Assembly (NCBI GenBank): GCA_964628035.1
Contig: CAZVPI010000003.1
Span: 62,001 to 126,000, forward strand
DNA from: UBA2199 sp964628035
Lineage (GTDB): Bacteria; Acidobacteriota; Aminicenantia; UBA2199
Length of the DNA stretch: 64,000 nucleotides
Reading direction: 5' to 3'
The notes beneath the pieces are model-generated. The model did no database searches, was not told where the DNA came from, and saw only the letters and a program-made list of their open reading frames with translations. This document shows positions 16,415-25,288 of the stretch, piece by piece. Position numbers and translations under genes: made by a program. Numbering within the stretch: position 1 is the first letter of the stretch; the number at the start of each line of letters is the position of its first letter.

Positions 16415-18802
16415 ATGAGGATGGGGTTGCTTGCATCCATCTGCGCAGTGGCCTGCTTCTTGCCCCTGGCGGCTCAGGATAGGGGAGAAGGCGGGGACCT
16501 GGTTCTCGACCCCTGGCGCATGGAGACCCAGCCCGGGGGGTATTTCTATCCCAATTTCATCGAGAACCTGTCGCCCGACGCCGTCTGGCTGAGCGAGGAA
16601 AGCAACGGCTTCGGCCTGCCCGACCAGCCCAAGGTGTACTACGAGGGCGATTCCTGGACGCAGTTCCGCTGGCACTATGCCGGATACGGCCTGAACTCCG
16701 GACTGGACGACGGCGCCCCGGCGCTGCGGCTTCCCTTTCTGGGGCTGGGCGCCATGGTCCTGCGCGGCGAATCGCCGCGGCACCGCGAGTACGGCCTGTT
16801 CTTCCTGCCCCGGCCGGCCCCGGCTTCCGGGCGCAGCGCGGCCCGGTTCATGGCCTCCACCGCCCTGGCCAAACTGGGAGGCTGGACAGCGCTGGGCAAG
16901 CTGGCCGTGGCCAACCACGCCACGCTTAGGGCCGACGACCTGTACGCCACCCGCCGCCGCCTCGGCGGCAACTTTCAGCTCGACTTCGGGCTGGAACAGG
17001 GAGGAGAGCGATCCTCGCTGCTGCTGGCGGGAGGCTATTCGGCCATGGAGAGGCGCTTCAACGACTTCAACCGCCGCGACGGGCAGTTCGTGGAGGACGC
17101 CAGCCTGGGCAGCCTGCTCGGCCGCTGGCAGCGGCGCTTCGCCGCCGGTGAGTTCGCCGCCGACCTTGTTTTCAATGCCGGCAAGCGCGGCAACCTCCTC
17201 GCCGAGTACGGCCGCTACCCGCAGGAGACCCGTGCCCAGGAGCAGGCTTCCTGGCTGGCCGGGGCGGCCTGGACCGGCCGCTCCTTCCAGGCCCGCTTTT
17301 CCTGGCTCCGCGAGCGCCAGGAAATGCTGCCGGTGGCGCCTGACGCCGGCAAGGACCTGCGCGACGTGGACGGCCAGGCCCTCCTGCCGTTCGAACGGCT
17401 GGGGGTTTTCCGCGCCGATACCTTCGCCCTGACCCTGGAGCGGCGGCTGGGCTTTTCCTGGCTGGGGCGGCGCGTTGAGGTGGAGCCGTTCCTGGACCTG
17501 GCCGCGGTCCTGCGCTCGGGCCGGGAAACGCCCGGCAGGCACAACGCCGTCCACTTTGCCGGCGACCCAGCCCTGGTTTTCCTGTGGCAGGGTCCTTCCG
17601 CCTATCGCAATGACCGCCGCTCGGCCAGGGCCGGAGGGCTGTTGCGCATGGGCCTGGGCGGCCGCTTCGACCTCGAGGGCAGGCTTTTCCTGCACTATCA
17701 GGGTCTCTCCTTTCAGGACGGCGGCGCTCTCGCCTTCCTGCAGCCCGGGGGCGAGGCGGGCGTCGGCTTCCAGGCCGGGCCGCGGACGCGGATCGATTTC
17801 CGCTTCGGCGCCTTGCCCTATGACCTGGGCTCCCAGGTGAGCGATTTCCTGGAGAAGAGCCGCCCCGGCGCCGCGGTCCGCGAATGGCGCGACGCCGACG
17901 GCGACGGCCTGTTCCGGGCCGGCGAGGAAGGCGCCCTGCTCGGCTGGAGCGGCGGCGCCGCGCACACCGCGGCCGCCGGGCTGAAGCCCAGCCTGCGCCA
18001 GCGCCTGCAGCTGTCCCTGAGCGCCCCCCTTTCCCGGCGCTTCCAACTGGACCTCAAGGGGCTGCTCAAGCGAGTCGTGCGGCCGCTCTGGGTGCGCTTC
18101 GCCGGCGAGTATGGCCGCTACGAGAACATCGCCGGGCGCGAGGTTTATCTCCTGGACCGCCCGGTCACGGGATTCGAGCTGGGAAACGCCCCTTTCGCCA
18201 AGGATCCCTTCTATGCCCAGTTCCTGGTACGTGTCCACGGAGAAAGCGAACGGCGCTGGTATTTCTCGTTCTCCTTCCTGGCCCACATGGGCATGGGGCA
18301 CGCCGCCTTCGGCAACGGCCCGGAGAACAACGACATCGGCGTGCTGGCCGAGAGCCAGGCGTTCCCCAACACCTGGATCAACGGCTTCGGCCGGCTCGAC
18401 GGCGACCGCGCCTTCGTGGGCCGGGTCTTTTTCGGCTCTTTCCTGGCCAAGCGCCTGTTCCTGGGCGGCAGCGTCAAGTACCGCGACGGGAATCCCTTCG
18501 CTTTCCTCGAGGCCTTCCGCCGCGACGGCCAGTGGCTCATCACCTACCAGACCATCCAGGGCGAGGATGAGCGTTCGCGAAAAGGCGGCCCCAGGGAAGA
18601 CTGCATCTGGGACTTCAACGCCAAGCTCAGCTATGAGTTGCGCCTGTTCGGCAGGCCGGCGCGGTTGGAGCTGTCGGGATTCAACCTGCTCGACTTCGGG
18701 GGCGAGCTGTCGGAGAACGCCTTCTCCAACGACCTGGAACGCATGGCCAACGAGCTGCAGCTGCCGCGCAGCCTGCGCCTGGGAGTGACGCTGGAGTTAT
18801 GA
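16415..18802 (+). CDS. Large outer-membrane beta-barrel protein (TonB-receptor-like barrel without plug)
   Basis: The 795-aa protein has a signal peptide (MGLLASICAVACFLPLAAQ) followed by a long series of amphipathic beta strands, ending in SLRLGVTLEL. The final 150 residues (FLGGSVKYRDGNPFAF, ELSGFNLLDFGGE, LPRSLRLGVTLEL) look like the last strands of TonB-dependent receptors. I see no plug or carboxypeptidase-like domain at the N-terminus. I chose the ATG at 16415 (or 16421) because the longer in-frame start lies in repeat copy A and gives a leader unlike a signal peptide. Its cargo is unknown. Confidence 0.72.
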   Translation: MRMGLLASICAVACFLPLAAQDRGEGGDLVLDPWRMETQPGGYFYPNFIENLSPDAVWLSEESNGFGLPDQPKVYYEGDSWTQFRWHYAGYGLNSGLDDGAPALRLPFLGLGAMVLRGESPRHREYGLFFLPRPAPASGRSAARFMASTALAKLGGWTALGKLAVANHATLRADDLYATRRRLGGNFQLDFGLEQGGERSSLLLAGGYSAMERRFNDFNRRDGQFVEDASLGSLLGRWQRRFAAGEFAADLVFNAGKRGNLLAEYGRYPQETRAQEQASWLAGAAWTGRSFQARFSWLRERQEMLPVAPDAGKDLRDVDGQALLPFERLGVFRADTFALTLERRLGFSWLGRRVEVEPFLDLAAVLRSGRETPGRHNAVHFAGDPALVFLWQGPSAYRNDRRSARAGGLLRMGLGGRFDLEGRLFLHYQGLSFQDGGALAFLQPGGEAGVGFQAGPRTRIDFRFGALPYDLGSQVSDFLEKSRPGAAVREWRDADGDGLFRAGEEGALLGWSGGAAHTAAAGLKPSLRQRLQLSLSAPLSRRFQLDLKGLLKRVVRPLWVRFAGEYGRYENIAGREVYLLDRPVTGFELGNAPFAKDPFYAQFLVRVHGESERRWYFSFSFLAHMGMGHAAFGNGPENNDIGVLAESQAFPNTWINGFGRLDGDRAFVGRVFFGSFLAKRLFLGGSVKYRDGNPFAFLEAFRRDGQWLITYQTIQGEDERSRKGGPREDCIWDFNAKLSYELRLFGRPARLELSGFNLLDFGGELSENAFSNDLERMANELQLPRSLRLGVTLEL

Positions 18803-18840
18803 CTTGTGGGCGTCTCTTCCGAGTGGCTTCGGCTTGCACC

Positions 18841-18875
18841 AAAAGGGAAAAAGGCAAAAGGGAAAAGGAAAAAGC
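18841..18875. repeat. Five-unit heptad tract, AAAAGGG type
   Basis: Five consecutive 7-bp units related to AAAAGGG lie in register in the 273-bp gap after the barrel gene. The same gap also has two units of CGTCACG type at 18976-18989 beside CGATCGAT, and about four units of TTTTGCC type at 19028-19055. Apart from repeats I see nothing else in 18803-19075. Confidence 0.75.
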
Positions 18876-19075
18876 AAGAAGAAAGGCAATAAGATCGCCA
18901 CGTTGCCGCTGCTAACCCCAAAACGGCTGTTGTTCGTCGTGCGGCAGCACCCCCCCCGGCTGGGGCCTTCAGGGACGTCACGTGTCACGATGGCCCGATC
19001 GATATCCTGCCGTCCAGCGAGGTGTTTCCTTCCCTTTCACCTTTTGCCTTTGAAGGAACCTTGTTCCATTCGGTT

Positions 19076-19420
19076 CTAGCGGCCCCGGCTCTCCATCTTT
19101 TCCTGGCAGGGGACGCAGTAGCGGGCGAACGGCAGGACTTCCAGGCGCTTGGGCGAAATCTCCTCGCCGCAGTGCAGGCATTTGCCGTAGTGCTTCTTTT
19201 CGATGCGGTCGAGGGCCTCCTCGACCTCCTTCAGGTTGGCCCGCATGTTGTTGGACATGACGAACCCCATCTCCTTCTCGATCAGCTCGTTGGCCTGGTC
19301 GATCTCGTCCATGGCGCCGCCGGCGCTGCCCGGCGCGTCGCGCCAGTCGATGACCTTGAGGATCTCGTCGCGCAAGGAAAGGAGCCGCTTCTTTATCTTG
19401 GCGATCTGGTCAGCTTTCAT
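19076..19420 (-). CDS. DksA/TraR-type C4 zinc-finger protein
   Basis: The 114-aa protein has an N-terminal coiled-coil (residues 1-80, rich in Lys, Glu and Leu) and a C-terminal C4 zinc finger (CLHCGEEISPKRLEVLPFARYCVPCQ). DksA family proteins enter the RNA polymerase secondary channel and tune transcription with ppGpp. The DxxDxA tip acidic motif of DksA is not obvious; AMDEIDQANE may take that place. It is the last gene of the rplU-to-rlmH run, 9 bp after rlmH. Confidence 0.87.
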   Translation of the reverse strand: MKADQIAKIKKRLLSLRDEILKVIDWRDAPGSAGGAMDEIDQANELIEKEMGFVMSNNMRANLKEVEEALDRIEKKHYGKCLHCGEEISPKRLEVLPFARYCVPCQEKMESRGR

Positions 19421-19429
19421 GTTGCTCTC

Positions 19430-19894
19430 CTAGCGGTGATACGCGGGGCCGCGAAGGATGGTCATGGCCCGGAACAGCTGTTCCAGGAAGAGGATGCGGA
19501 AAATGTCGTGGGCGAACGTCATGGGGGAAAAAGAAAGGGCCATGTCGGCGCGGGCCTTGACCGGCGCGGACAGGCCGGCGAAGCCGCCGATCAGGAAGAG
19601 CAACCGCCCGGCATGGCCGGCCATCCTCTCCTGCAGGAAGGCGGCGAAGCGGCGCGAGTCCATGGACCTGCCTTTCTCGTCCAGGGCGACGACGTAGTCG
19701 CGGCTGCCGATCTCCTTCAGGAACAGCCCGCCCTCCTTCTCCATCACGAAGGCCTCCTCCTTGCCGTGGATCTCCCGCAATTTTTTGATGCTGAATTTTA
19801 CATAAAAATTGATATTTTGTAAATATTTGTTTTCAAGCTCCCGCAGCCCGGGAAATTTCAGCTCGCCGACGCAGGCCAGCTCAATGGCGTTCAT
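19430..19894 (-). CDS. rlmH: 23S rRNA pseudouridine-1915 N3-methyltransferase RlmH
   Basis: The 154-aa SPOUT methyltransferase shows FLIGGFAGLSAPVKARAD and the conserved C-terminal SPMTFAHDIFRILFLEQLFRA...GPAYHR. The usual GGxxG motif reads GGFAG. It methylates pseudouridine 1915 in helix 69 of 23S rRNA. Length matches the family (about 155 aa). The start lies 14 bp inside the end of the sigma-54-activator-like gene. Confidence 0.93.
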   Translation of the reverse strand: MNAIELACVGELKFPGLRELENKYLQNINFYVKFSIKKLREIHGKEEAFVMEKEGGLFLKEIGSRDYVVALDEKGRSMDSRRFAAFLQERMAGHAGRLLFLIGGFAGLSAPVKARADMALSFSPMTFAHDIFRILFLEQLFRAMTILRGPAYHR

Positions 19895-20801
19895 GGCGCT
19901 TGAGCATATTGTACAGCGACTTGCGCGAGACGCCCAGCAGGCGGGCCACCCGGCTCTTGTTGCGGTATTTGCGCAGCAGGTAGGCGGTGTACTCGGCCTC
20001 GACCTGCGCCAGGGTGGGCTCGCTGGCGCGGATCAGGTCCAGCATGGGGCCGGGACGGTCGAGCAGGGCGCGCACGGCGGCGGCGTCGAGGGCGGCGCCG
20101 CGCACGGCCAGCGAGGCGGCGACGTTCTGCAGCTCCCGGACGTTGCCCGGCCAAGGATAGCGGCGCAGGGCCTGGCGCGACCCCTCGTCCAGGCGCACGG
20201 GCACGCCGCGCCCGGCGCAGAAGCGCTCGAGCAGCGGCAGGATGTCGCGCGGGCGCTCGCGCAGGGGGGGGATGCGCAGGCTGACGGTGGCGATGCGGTA
20301 ATAGAGGTCGGCGCGGAACTCGCCGCGGCGAACCTTTTCCTCGATGGCCTCGTCGGCGGAGAACAGGAAGCGGGCCGCGATGTCGACCTCGCGGTCGGCG
20401 CCGAGGGGAAAGACCTTGCGGCGCTCGACGGCGCGCAGCAGTTTGGCCTGCAGGGCCGGGCTCAGCAGGTCGACGCCGTTGAGCAGGATCGTGCCGCCGC
20501 CTGCCTGCCGCCAACGCCCCTCGGCGTCGCGGTCGGCCCCGGAAAAGGCGCCGCGGCGGAAGCCGAACCATTCGCTTTCCAGCAGAGTCTCGGGCACGTC
20601 GCCGCAGCCCAGGTTGAACAGCGGCTGGAAGGGGCTGGCGGCCACCAGCACCGCGGCCCAGAAGTCCTTGCCGCTGCCCGTCTCACCGCGCAGCAGCACC
20701 GGCGTCTCCACGGCGGCGACGCGCGCCACCGCCTGCCGCAGCTCCAGCGAGGCGGGATCGACCAGGTCAGAGGTCAGGGGAGAACTCGTAGCGCTTGGCA
20801 T
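19881..20801 (-). CDS. Sigma-54 activator-like AAA+ protein with Fis-type HTH and altered Walker B
   Basis: The 306-aa protein has only the AAA+ domain (about 10-225) and a C-terminal Fis-type helix-turn-helix (NKSRVARLLGVSRKSLYNMLKRH). There is no receiver or other sensor domain. Walker A is GETGSGKD, the sigma-54 contact loop is GAFSGA instead of GAFTGA, and the Walker B segment reads GGTILLNGVD where the family has GGTLFLDEIG. Both acidic Walker B residues are thus replaced. FRADLYYRI and WPGNVRELQN are normal. ATP hydrolysis may be lost, so it may not open sigma-54 promoters in the usual way. It overlaps rsfS by 35 bp and rlmH by 14 bp. Confidence 0.88.
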   Translation of the reverse strand: MPSATSSPLTSDLVDPASLELRQAVARVAAVETPVLLRGETGSGKDFWAAVLVAASPFQPLFNLGCGDVPETLLESEWFGFRRGAFSGADRDAEGRWRQAGGGTILLNGVDLLSPALQAKLLRAVERRKVFPLGADREVDIAARFLFSADEAIEEKVRRGEFRADLYYRIATVSLRIPPLRERPRDILPLLERFCAGRGVPVRLDEGSRQALRRYPWPGNVRELQNVAASLAVRGAALDAAAVRALLDRPGPMLDLIRASEPTLAQVEAEYTAYLLRKYRNKSRVARLLGVSRKSLYNMLKRHERH

Positions 20802-21165
20802 CCATCCACAGCTTTTCCAGGGCGTACTTCTTCCGCCATTCGGCGGAGAAGATGTTGACGACGAAGTCGACGTAGTCGACCAGGATCCATTCGGCCGCCG
20901 CTTCGCCCTCGCTGCCGAGGGGCTGCAGGCGCAGGTCCTGGCGCAGGCCCTCGCGCACGGCGTCGGCCAGGGCCCGGTTCTGGCGGGCGGAGTGGCCGCT
21001 GCAGACCACCAGGTAGTCGGTCATCTCGCTCAGGCCCTTGAGCTTGAGCACGATGATACGCTCGGCCTGCTTGTCCAGCAGGGCGGCCACGGCCCTCTTG
21101 ACGCCGCCGGGCAGGCGCCGCAGGTGCAGGTCCTCCAGGATCCGCTCGTACTCATCCTTCTTCAT
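20767..21165 (-). CDS. rsfS: Ribosomal silencing factor RsfS
   Basis: The 132-aa protein is of the RsfS/Iojap family: KGLSEMTDYLVVCSGHSARQNRALADAV, AAEWILVDYVDFVVNIFSAEWRKKYALEKLW. It binds ribosomal protein L14 and blocks subunit joining when nutrients are low. It overlaps nadD by 14 bp, the common nadD-rsfS pair. Its 3' end overlaps the next gene by 35 bp. Confidence 0.94.
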   Translation of the reverse strand: MKKDEYERILEDLHLRRLPGGVKRAVAALLDKQAERIIVLKLKGLSEMTDYLVVCSGHSARQNRALADAVREGLRQDLRLQPLGSEGEAAAEWILVDYVDFVVNIFSAEWRKKYALEKLWMDAKRYEFSPDL

Positions 21166-21796
21166 ACAGCTTGATCTCCTCCATGATCCGTTGCACGTTC
21201 TTTTCCACGTAGGGCGACACGTCCTCGCCATGGGAACGCTTGCGGCGGATGGCCGTGGCCGAGAGCGCGAGGTAGTCGGAAACATAGGCGTGCAGGTACG
21301 CCCCCGGCGGCCGCGGCGCCGCGGCGCCGGCGAGCAGCGGCACACCCTCCTCGGCCAGCAGCCGCTCGACCTTGGCGCGATGGCCGCCGCGGCGCAGGAC
21401 GATGATGAAGAAAACCTCGTCCAGGATGCGGCGGTATTCCTTCCAGGTGCGGATCTTGAGGAAGCCCTCGCTGCCGGTGATGAAATAGAATGCCTCCCCG
21501 GGCGACGCCGCCTTCAGCTCGCGCAGGGTGTCGATGGTCCAGGAGTCCCCCAGGCGGCGCAGCTCGAGGTCGCAGGCTTCAAGGCCCCGATGGGGCTTGA
21601 GGGCGGCCTGGAGCATGGCCAGGCGCAGCTCGGCCGCTGGCAGCGCCTGCCGTTTCTTGTGCGGCGGCCGGGCCGACAGCACGTACAGCACGCGGTCCAG
21701 GGCGAAGGCTTCCTTGATCCTCAGGCCGAGCTCGATGTGCCCGCGGTGGACGGGGTTGAAGGTGCCGCCGAGCAGCCCGGTCTTAATCCGGCTCAT
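21152..21796 (-). CDS. nadD: Nicotinate-nucleotide adenylyltransferase
   Basis: The 214-aa enzyme has the nucleotidyltransferase signature GGTFNPVHRGH, YFITGSE, and the ATP-binding SATAIRR motif near the C-terminus (family SSTxIR). It makes deamido-NAD from nicotinate mononucleotide and ATP. It overlaps obg by 14 bp and rsfS by 14 bp, so the three are translationally coupled. Confidence 0.95.
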   Translation of the reverse strand: MSRIKTGLLGGTFNPVHRGHIELGLRIKEAFALDRVLYVLSARPPHKKRQALPAAELRLAMLQAALKPHRGLEACDLELRRLGDSWTIDTLRELKAASPGEAFYFITGSEGFLKIRTWKEYRRILDEVFFIIVLRRGGHRAKVERLLAEEGVPLLAGAAAPRPPGAYLHAYVSDYLALSATAIRRKRSHGEDVSPYVEKNVQRIMEEIKLYEEG

Positions 21797-22781
21797 GGGA
21801 GGCGAACAGGGCCCGCTTCACCGCTTCCAGGTTGGTCGACTTCAAGGCCGATATTTCCACGCAGGGGATTTTACGCCGGCGGCAAAGATCGCGCAAGGCG
21901 CCGGCAGCGCCGGGATTGCCGGCGGCCAGGTCGATCTTGTTGGCCAGCACCACGAGCCGCTTCTTCAGCAGCCGCGGCTGGTGCTGCGCCAGCTCGTTCT
22001 CCAGCACGGCGAAGGCCTGCAGCGGCGGCAGCGGGGCGAAGGGAGAAACGTCGATGACGAACAGCAGCACGCGGGTGCGCTCGATGTGGCGCAGGAACTC
22101 CAGGCCCATGCCCAGGCCGCGGTGGGCCCCCTCCAGGATCCCCGGGATGTCGGCCACCACCAGGCTGCGCCCCTGGAAGTCGACCACCCCCAGGTTGGGG
22201 GTCAGGGTGGTGAAGGGGTAATCGGCGATCTTGGGCCGGGCGGCGCTGATCTTGGAGATCAGCGTGGACTTGCCGGCGTTGGGCAGCCCGACCAGCCCGG
22301 CGGCGGCGATGAGCTTCAGCTCCAGCACCACCTGGATGACTTCCCCCCGGCCGCCTTTCTCGGCCCGGCGCGGGGCCTGGTTCACCGAGGATTTGAAATG
22401 GACGTTGCCGCGCCCGCCCTGGCCGCCGCGGGCGATGACGAAGCGCTGGTCCAGGCGCTCGAAGTCGAAGATCAGCCTCTCGTCGGGGAAGGTCTTGACC
22501 ACCGTGCCGGCGGGCACCTTCAGCACGACGTCGGCGCCGTCGCGACCGGTGCACTTGCGGCGGCCGCCGGGCCAGCCGTTCTCGGCGGCGAACTGGCGCT
22601 GGTACTTGAAGTCGGTCAGCGATTGGCAGACCGGGCTGCTGACCAGCACGATGTCGCCGCCCTTGCCGCCGTCGCCGCCGTCGGGGCCGCCGCGGGGGAT
22701 GAACTTCTCGCGGCGGAAGCTGCGAGAGCCGTCGCCGCCATTTCCGGCGCGGAAGGAGACGATGGCGCGATCGACGAACAT
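21783..22781 (-). CDS. obg: GTPase Obg/CgtA
   Basis: The 332-aa protein has the glycine-rich Obg fold (residues 1-158; GNGGDGSRSFRREKFIPRGGPDGGDGGKGG), then the G domain with GLPNAGKST (G1), DIPGI (G3) and NKID (G4). It lacks the long C-terminal OCT domain of some relatives. Obg acts in late 50S assembly and stress control. It follows rpmA, the classic rplU-rpmA-obg order. Confidence 0.96.
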   Translation of the reverse strand: MFVDRAIVSFRAGNGGDGSRSFRREKFIPRGGPDGGDGGKGGDIVLVSSPVCQSLTDFKYQRQFAAENGWPGGRRKCTGRDGADVVLKVPAGTVVKTFPDERLIFDFERLDQRFVIARGGQGGRGNVHFKSSVNQAPRRAEKGGRGEVIQVVLELKLIAAAGLVGLPNAGKSTLISKISAARPKIADYPFTTLTPNLGVVDFQGRSLVVADIPGILEGAHRGLGMGLEFLRHIERTRVLLFVIDVSPFAPLPPLQAFAVLENELAQHQPRLLKKRLVVLANKIDLAAGNPGAAGALRDLCRRRKIPCVEISALKSTNLEAVKRALFASHEPD

Positions 22782-22840
22782 GGGATTACGCGTTCCGGAG
22801 CGGACGCATGGCGGCGGGGCGGGCGCGCCGCCGCGGCGGA

Positions 22841-23092
22841 TTACCCGGGCTCGACCTCAACGAACTTGCGGCCGGCGCGGTCGACGAAGCGCACCTTGCC
22901 GCTGGCCAGGGCGAAGAGGGTGTCGTCCTTGCCGATGCCGACATGGCGGCCGGGGCGGATGCGCGTGCCGCGCTGGCGGACGATGATGGAGCCGGCGTGG
23001 ATCTGCTCGCCGCCGAATTTCTTGATGCCGAGGCGCTTGGACGTGCTCTCCCGGCCGTTCTTGGCGCTGCCGCCCGATTTTTTGTGAGCCAT
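22841..23092 (-). CDS. rpmA: 50S ribosomal protein L27
   Basis: The 83-aa protein begins MAHKKSGGSAKNGRES and contains LGIKKFGGEQIHAGSIIVRQRGT, the L27 signature. It has no N-terminal propeptide before the functional AHKK tail. Its start shares one base with the rplU stop (TAATG). Confidence 0.98.
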   Translation of the reverse strand: MAHKKSGGSAKNGRESTSKRLGIKKFGGEQIHAGSIIVRQRGTRIRPGRHVGIGKDDTLFALASGKVRFVDRAGRKFVEVEPG

Positions 23093-23445
23093 TATTCGCT
23101 CTCCTTTTCCTTGGCCTTGGCGGCGGACTTGACCTCGATCTTCTCGATCTGGATGCGCTGCAGCTTCTGCCTGTGGCCCTGGGTCTTCTTGTAGCCCTTC
23201 TTGGGCTTGTATTTGACGATGCGGATCTTCTCGTCCTTGACCTCGGCGAGCACCTTGGCCTTGACCCTGGCGTTCTTGACGTAGGGATCGCCGATCCACA
23301 CGTCCTTCTCGCCCCGGACCAGCAACACCGAGGTCAGGGTGGCGGTATCCTTCTTCACCTGCTCGGCGGGCAGCAGCTCGACGTCCAGGATGTCGCCCTC
23401 CGAAATTTTATACTGCTTTCCGCCGGTTTCCAGTATGGCAAACAT
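23092..23445 (-). CDS. rplU: 50S ribosomal protein L21
   Basis: The 117-aa protein begins MFAILETGGKQYKISEGD and contains KYKPKKGYKKTQGHRQ, the L21 signature. A Lys/Glu-rich tail (about 13 residues) goes beyond the usual 103 aa. It is the first gene of the operon that runs to the DksA-like gene, with its own promoter. Confidence 0.98.
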   Translation of the reverse strand: MFAILETGGKQYKISEGDILDVELLPAEQVKKDTATLTSVLLVRGEKDVWIGDPYVKNARVKAKVLAEVKDEKIRIVKYKPKKGYKKTQGHRQKLQRIQIEKIEVKSAAKAKEKESE

Positions 23446-23471
23446 CGTCCTTCTCCTAGATGGGATGTCCT

Positions 23472-23500
23472 TTTATACCACAAATCCCGGCAGGCGTCAA
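23472..23500 (-). promoter_or_regulatory. Promoter of the rplU-rpmA-obg operon
   Basis: On the minus strand, TTGACG (23500-23495) and TATAAA (23477-23472) are 17 bp apart. The rplU start is about 27 bp further on. Confidence 0.8.
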
Positions 23501-23563
23501 GATTCGCTCCCGCCGCCCCAGCGGCCGAAAGGTCCCCGCCGGGGGGGATGCCCGGGCGTTCGT

Positions 23564-25186
23564 TCAGCCGGAAGTCGGGAAAGGCAGGGTCCCCTTCCAG
23601 CGCGGCGGCCGGCCTTCGGCCTGCAGGCGCTCGATGAGCGCCACGGCCAGCTTGACCGTCTGGCGCAGCCCCGTCAGGGGCCAGTGTGGGTCAAACTCGT
23701 CGTCGACGGTGTGGTAGGCGCCGCCCTTGAAAAACTCGGCCAGGCGGTTGCGCCCGGCAAGGGTCCTTTCTCCAGCCGAAAGCCAGGCGGCCGGAATCCC
23801 CGCCTGGGCGAAGGGGAACTGGTCGCCGCGGAAGAACAGCCCCTGGTCGGCCAGGGAGAACGGCGTGTAATTCAATCCCAGCGCGGCCGCCGCCGCGCGG
23901 GCCGTCTCCTCCAGGGTGGAGTACTGGGCCCCCTCGGCGAACATGTCGGGGCTGGCTTCCCATACCGGGGTCGATTCGAAGTTGATGTTGGCGACGATGG
24001 ATCCGGGAGCGGCCCGCTGGACGAAGTACTTCGAGCCCAGCAGCCCCGCCTCCTCGGCCTGGCAGGCCAGGAAGGTCAGGCCGAAGCGGGGCTTGCCTCC
24101 CGATTCGGCGAAGACCTTGGCCACCAGGGCCAGGGCCGCCACCGCGGCGCCGTTGTCAATGGCGCCGTTGAAGATGGCGTCGCCGGCGAGGCGGTCGTCC
24201 CGGCCCAGGTGATCGATGTGGGCGCTGAGAACGATGCTCTTTCCCGAGCTGCCCGGGAGCTCGGCTACGACGTTGCGCGCCTCCAGGCTGCGGAAAACGC
24301 TGCTCCCGGAGATGCGCATGCGGAAACCCAGGTCGACGGGGCGGAACGAGCGGCGCAGCGATTGCCGGTACAGCCGTTCCAGGTCGATCCCCCGTTCCGC
24401 CAGCAGCTCGCGCAGGCTCTCCTCGCGCAGCCAGCCCCTGAACAGAAGGCCGTTCTCCAGGTCCTGCGGAAGAAACAGCTCTTCGCCCGACCAGGAGTTG
24501 TGGACCACGTTCCAGTCGTAGCCGGCGCTGGGCGGAGTATGGATGAGCAGGACGGCCGCAGCGCCGGCGCGGGCCGCCTCCTCGACCTTGTAGGTCCAGC
24601 GCCCGAAATAGGTCAGGGCGGCGCCGCGGAAGATGCGGGGGTCGTGCAGCCCGGGATCGTTGACCCGTACCAGCACGATCTTGCCGCGCAGGTCGGCATC
24701 CTTGAAGTCATCCCAGGCCCAGAGCGGCGTGCGGATGCCGAAGCCCGCGAACACCGCGTCGCCCTCGACAACAAATTCGTTCTCGTCGCGGACATAGCTT
24801 CCGACCATGTCGCTGCCCAGCGCCAGTTCGCGCCCCGCCGCCGTCATGGCCAGCGTCTTGACCTGAAACCCGTACAGCCTGAACGGCTGGGCGCGGGTCT
24901 CCAGGCCCAGCCCCTTGAAGAGCGAAAGCATGTAGGTCTCGGCCAACGCGCCGCCGCGGGTCCCCGGCGCCCGCCCCTCGAGCTCGTCGGAGCTCAAGAA
25001 CTCGATGACGCTCTGCAGCTGGCCGCGGCTGAGCCGGTCGCAGCGCTCCTGCAGGCTTGCCGCGCCCAGCGGAGGCGGCAGCGACGCCAAGAGAGCAAGA
25101 AAGGCGAGAACAACACGAGACCTCAGAGTGGAAGTGTTAGGGTTTGTGAACGTCACAGCGGAGATCGATCTATGGCATTGGCTCAT
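23564..25186 (-). CDS. Secreted M28-family zinc peptidase
   Basis: The roughly 540-aa protein has a hydrophobic signal region (VVLAFLALLASLPPPLGAAS), a PA-domain-like insert and an M28 catalytic domain. Likely zinc ligands and catalytic residues are in SAHIDHLGRD, GAIDNGAAVAAL, CQAEEAGLLGS and GAYHTVDDEFD. It is expected to be an aminopeptidase in the periplasm or outside. The start is uncertain: the ATG at 25186 lies inside a repeat (copy B) and has no ribosome-binding site; a GTG at 25156 is an alternative. Some 100 bp separate it from nifU. Confidence 0.88.
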   Translation of the reverse strand: MSQCHRSISAVTFTNPNTSTLRSRVVLAFLALLASLPPPLGAASLQERCDRLSRGQLQSVIEFLSSDELEGRAPGTRGGALAETYMLSLFKGLGLETRAQPFRLYGFQVKTLAMTAAGRELALGSDMVGSYVRDENEFVVEGDAVFAGFGIRTPLWAWDDFKDADLRGKIVLVRVNDPGLHDPRIFRGAALTYFGRWTYKVEEAARAGAAAVLLIHTPPSAGYDWNVVHNSWSGEELFLPQDLENGLLFRGWLREESLRELLAERGIDLERLYRQSLRRSFRPVDLGFRMRISGSSVFRSLEARNVVAELPGSSGKSIVLSAHIDHLGRDDRLAGDAIFNGAIDNGAAVAALALVAKVFAESGGKPRFGLTFLACQAEEAGLLGSKYFVQRAAPGSIVANINFESTPVWEASPDMFAEGAQYSTLEETARAAAAALGLNYTPFSLADQGLFFRGDQFPFAQAGIPAAWLSAGERTLAGRNRLAEFFKGGAYHTVDDEFDPHWPLTGLRQTVKLAVALIERLQAEGRPPRWKGTLPFPTSG

Positions 25187-25204
25187 CACTCATCACGATC
25201 ACTT
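25162..25204 (-). repeat. Heptad/CGATCG element (copy B, inverted)
   Basis: Read on the minus strand, units of CGTGATG/AGTGATG type are followed by GATGAGCCAATGCCATAG and then ATCGAT. It overlaps the presumed N-terminal codons of the M28 peptidase gene. A second tract with three CGTCACG-type units lies at 25250-25270, next to the nifU stop. Confidence 0.65.
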
Positions 25205-25288
25205 CACTTTGGATCATGCTGCTGCCCTCCGCCGAGTCCCTTTCTTCCTCGTCACTCGTCACGTGTCACGGCAGATCCATCCATCGCA

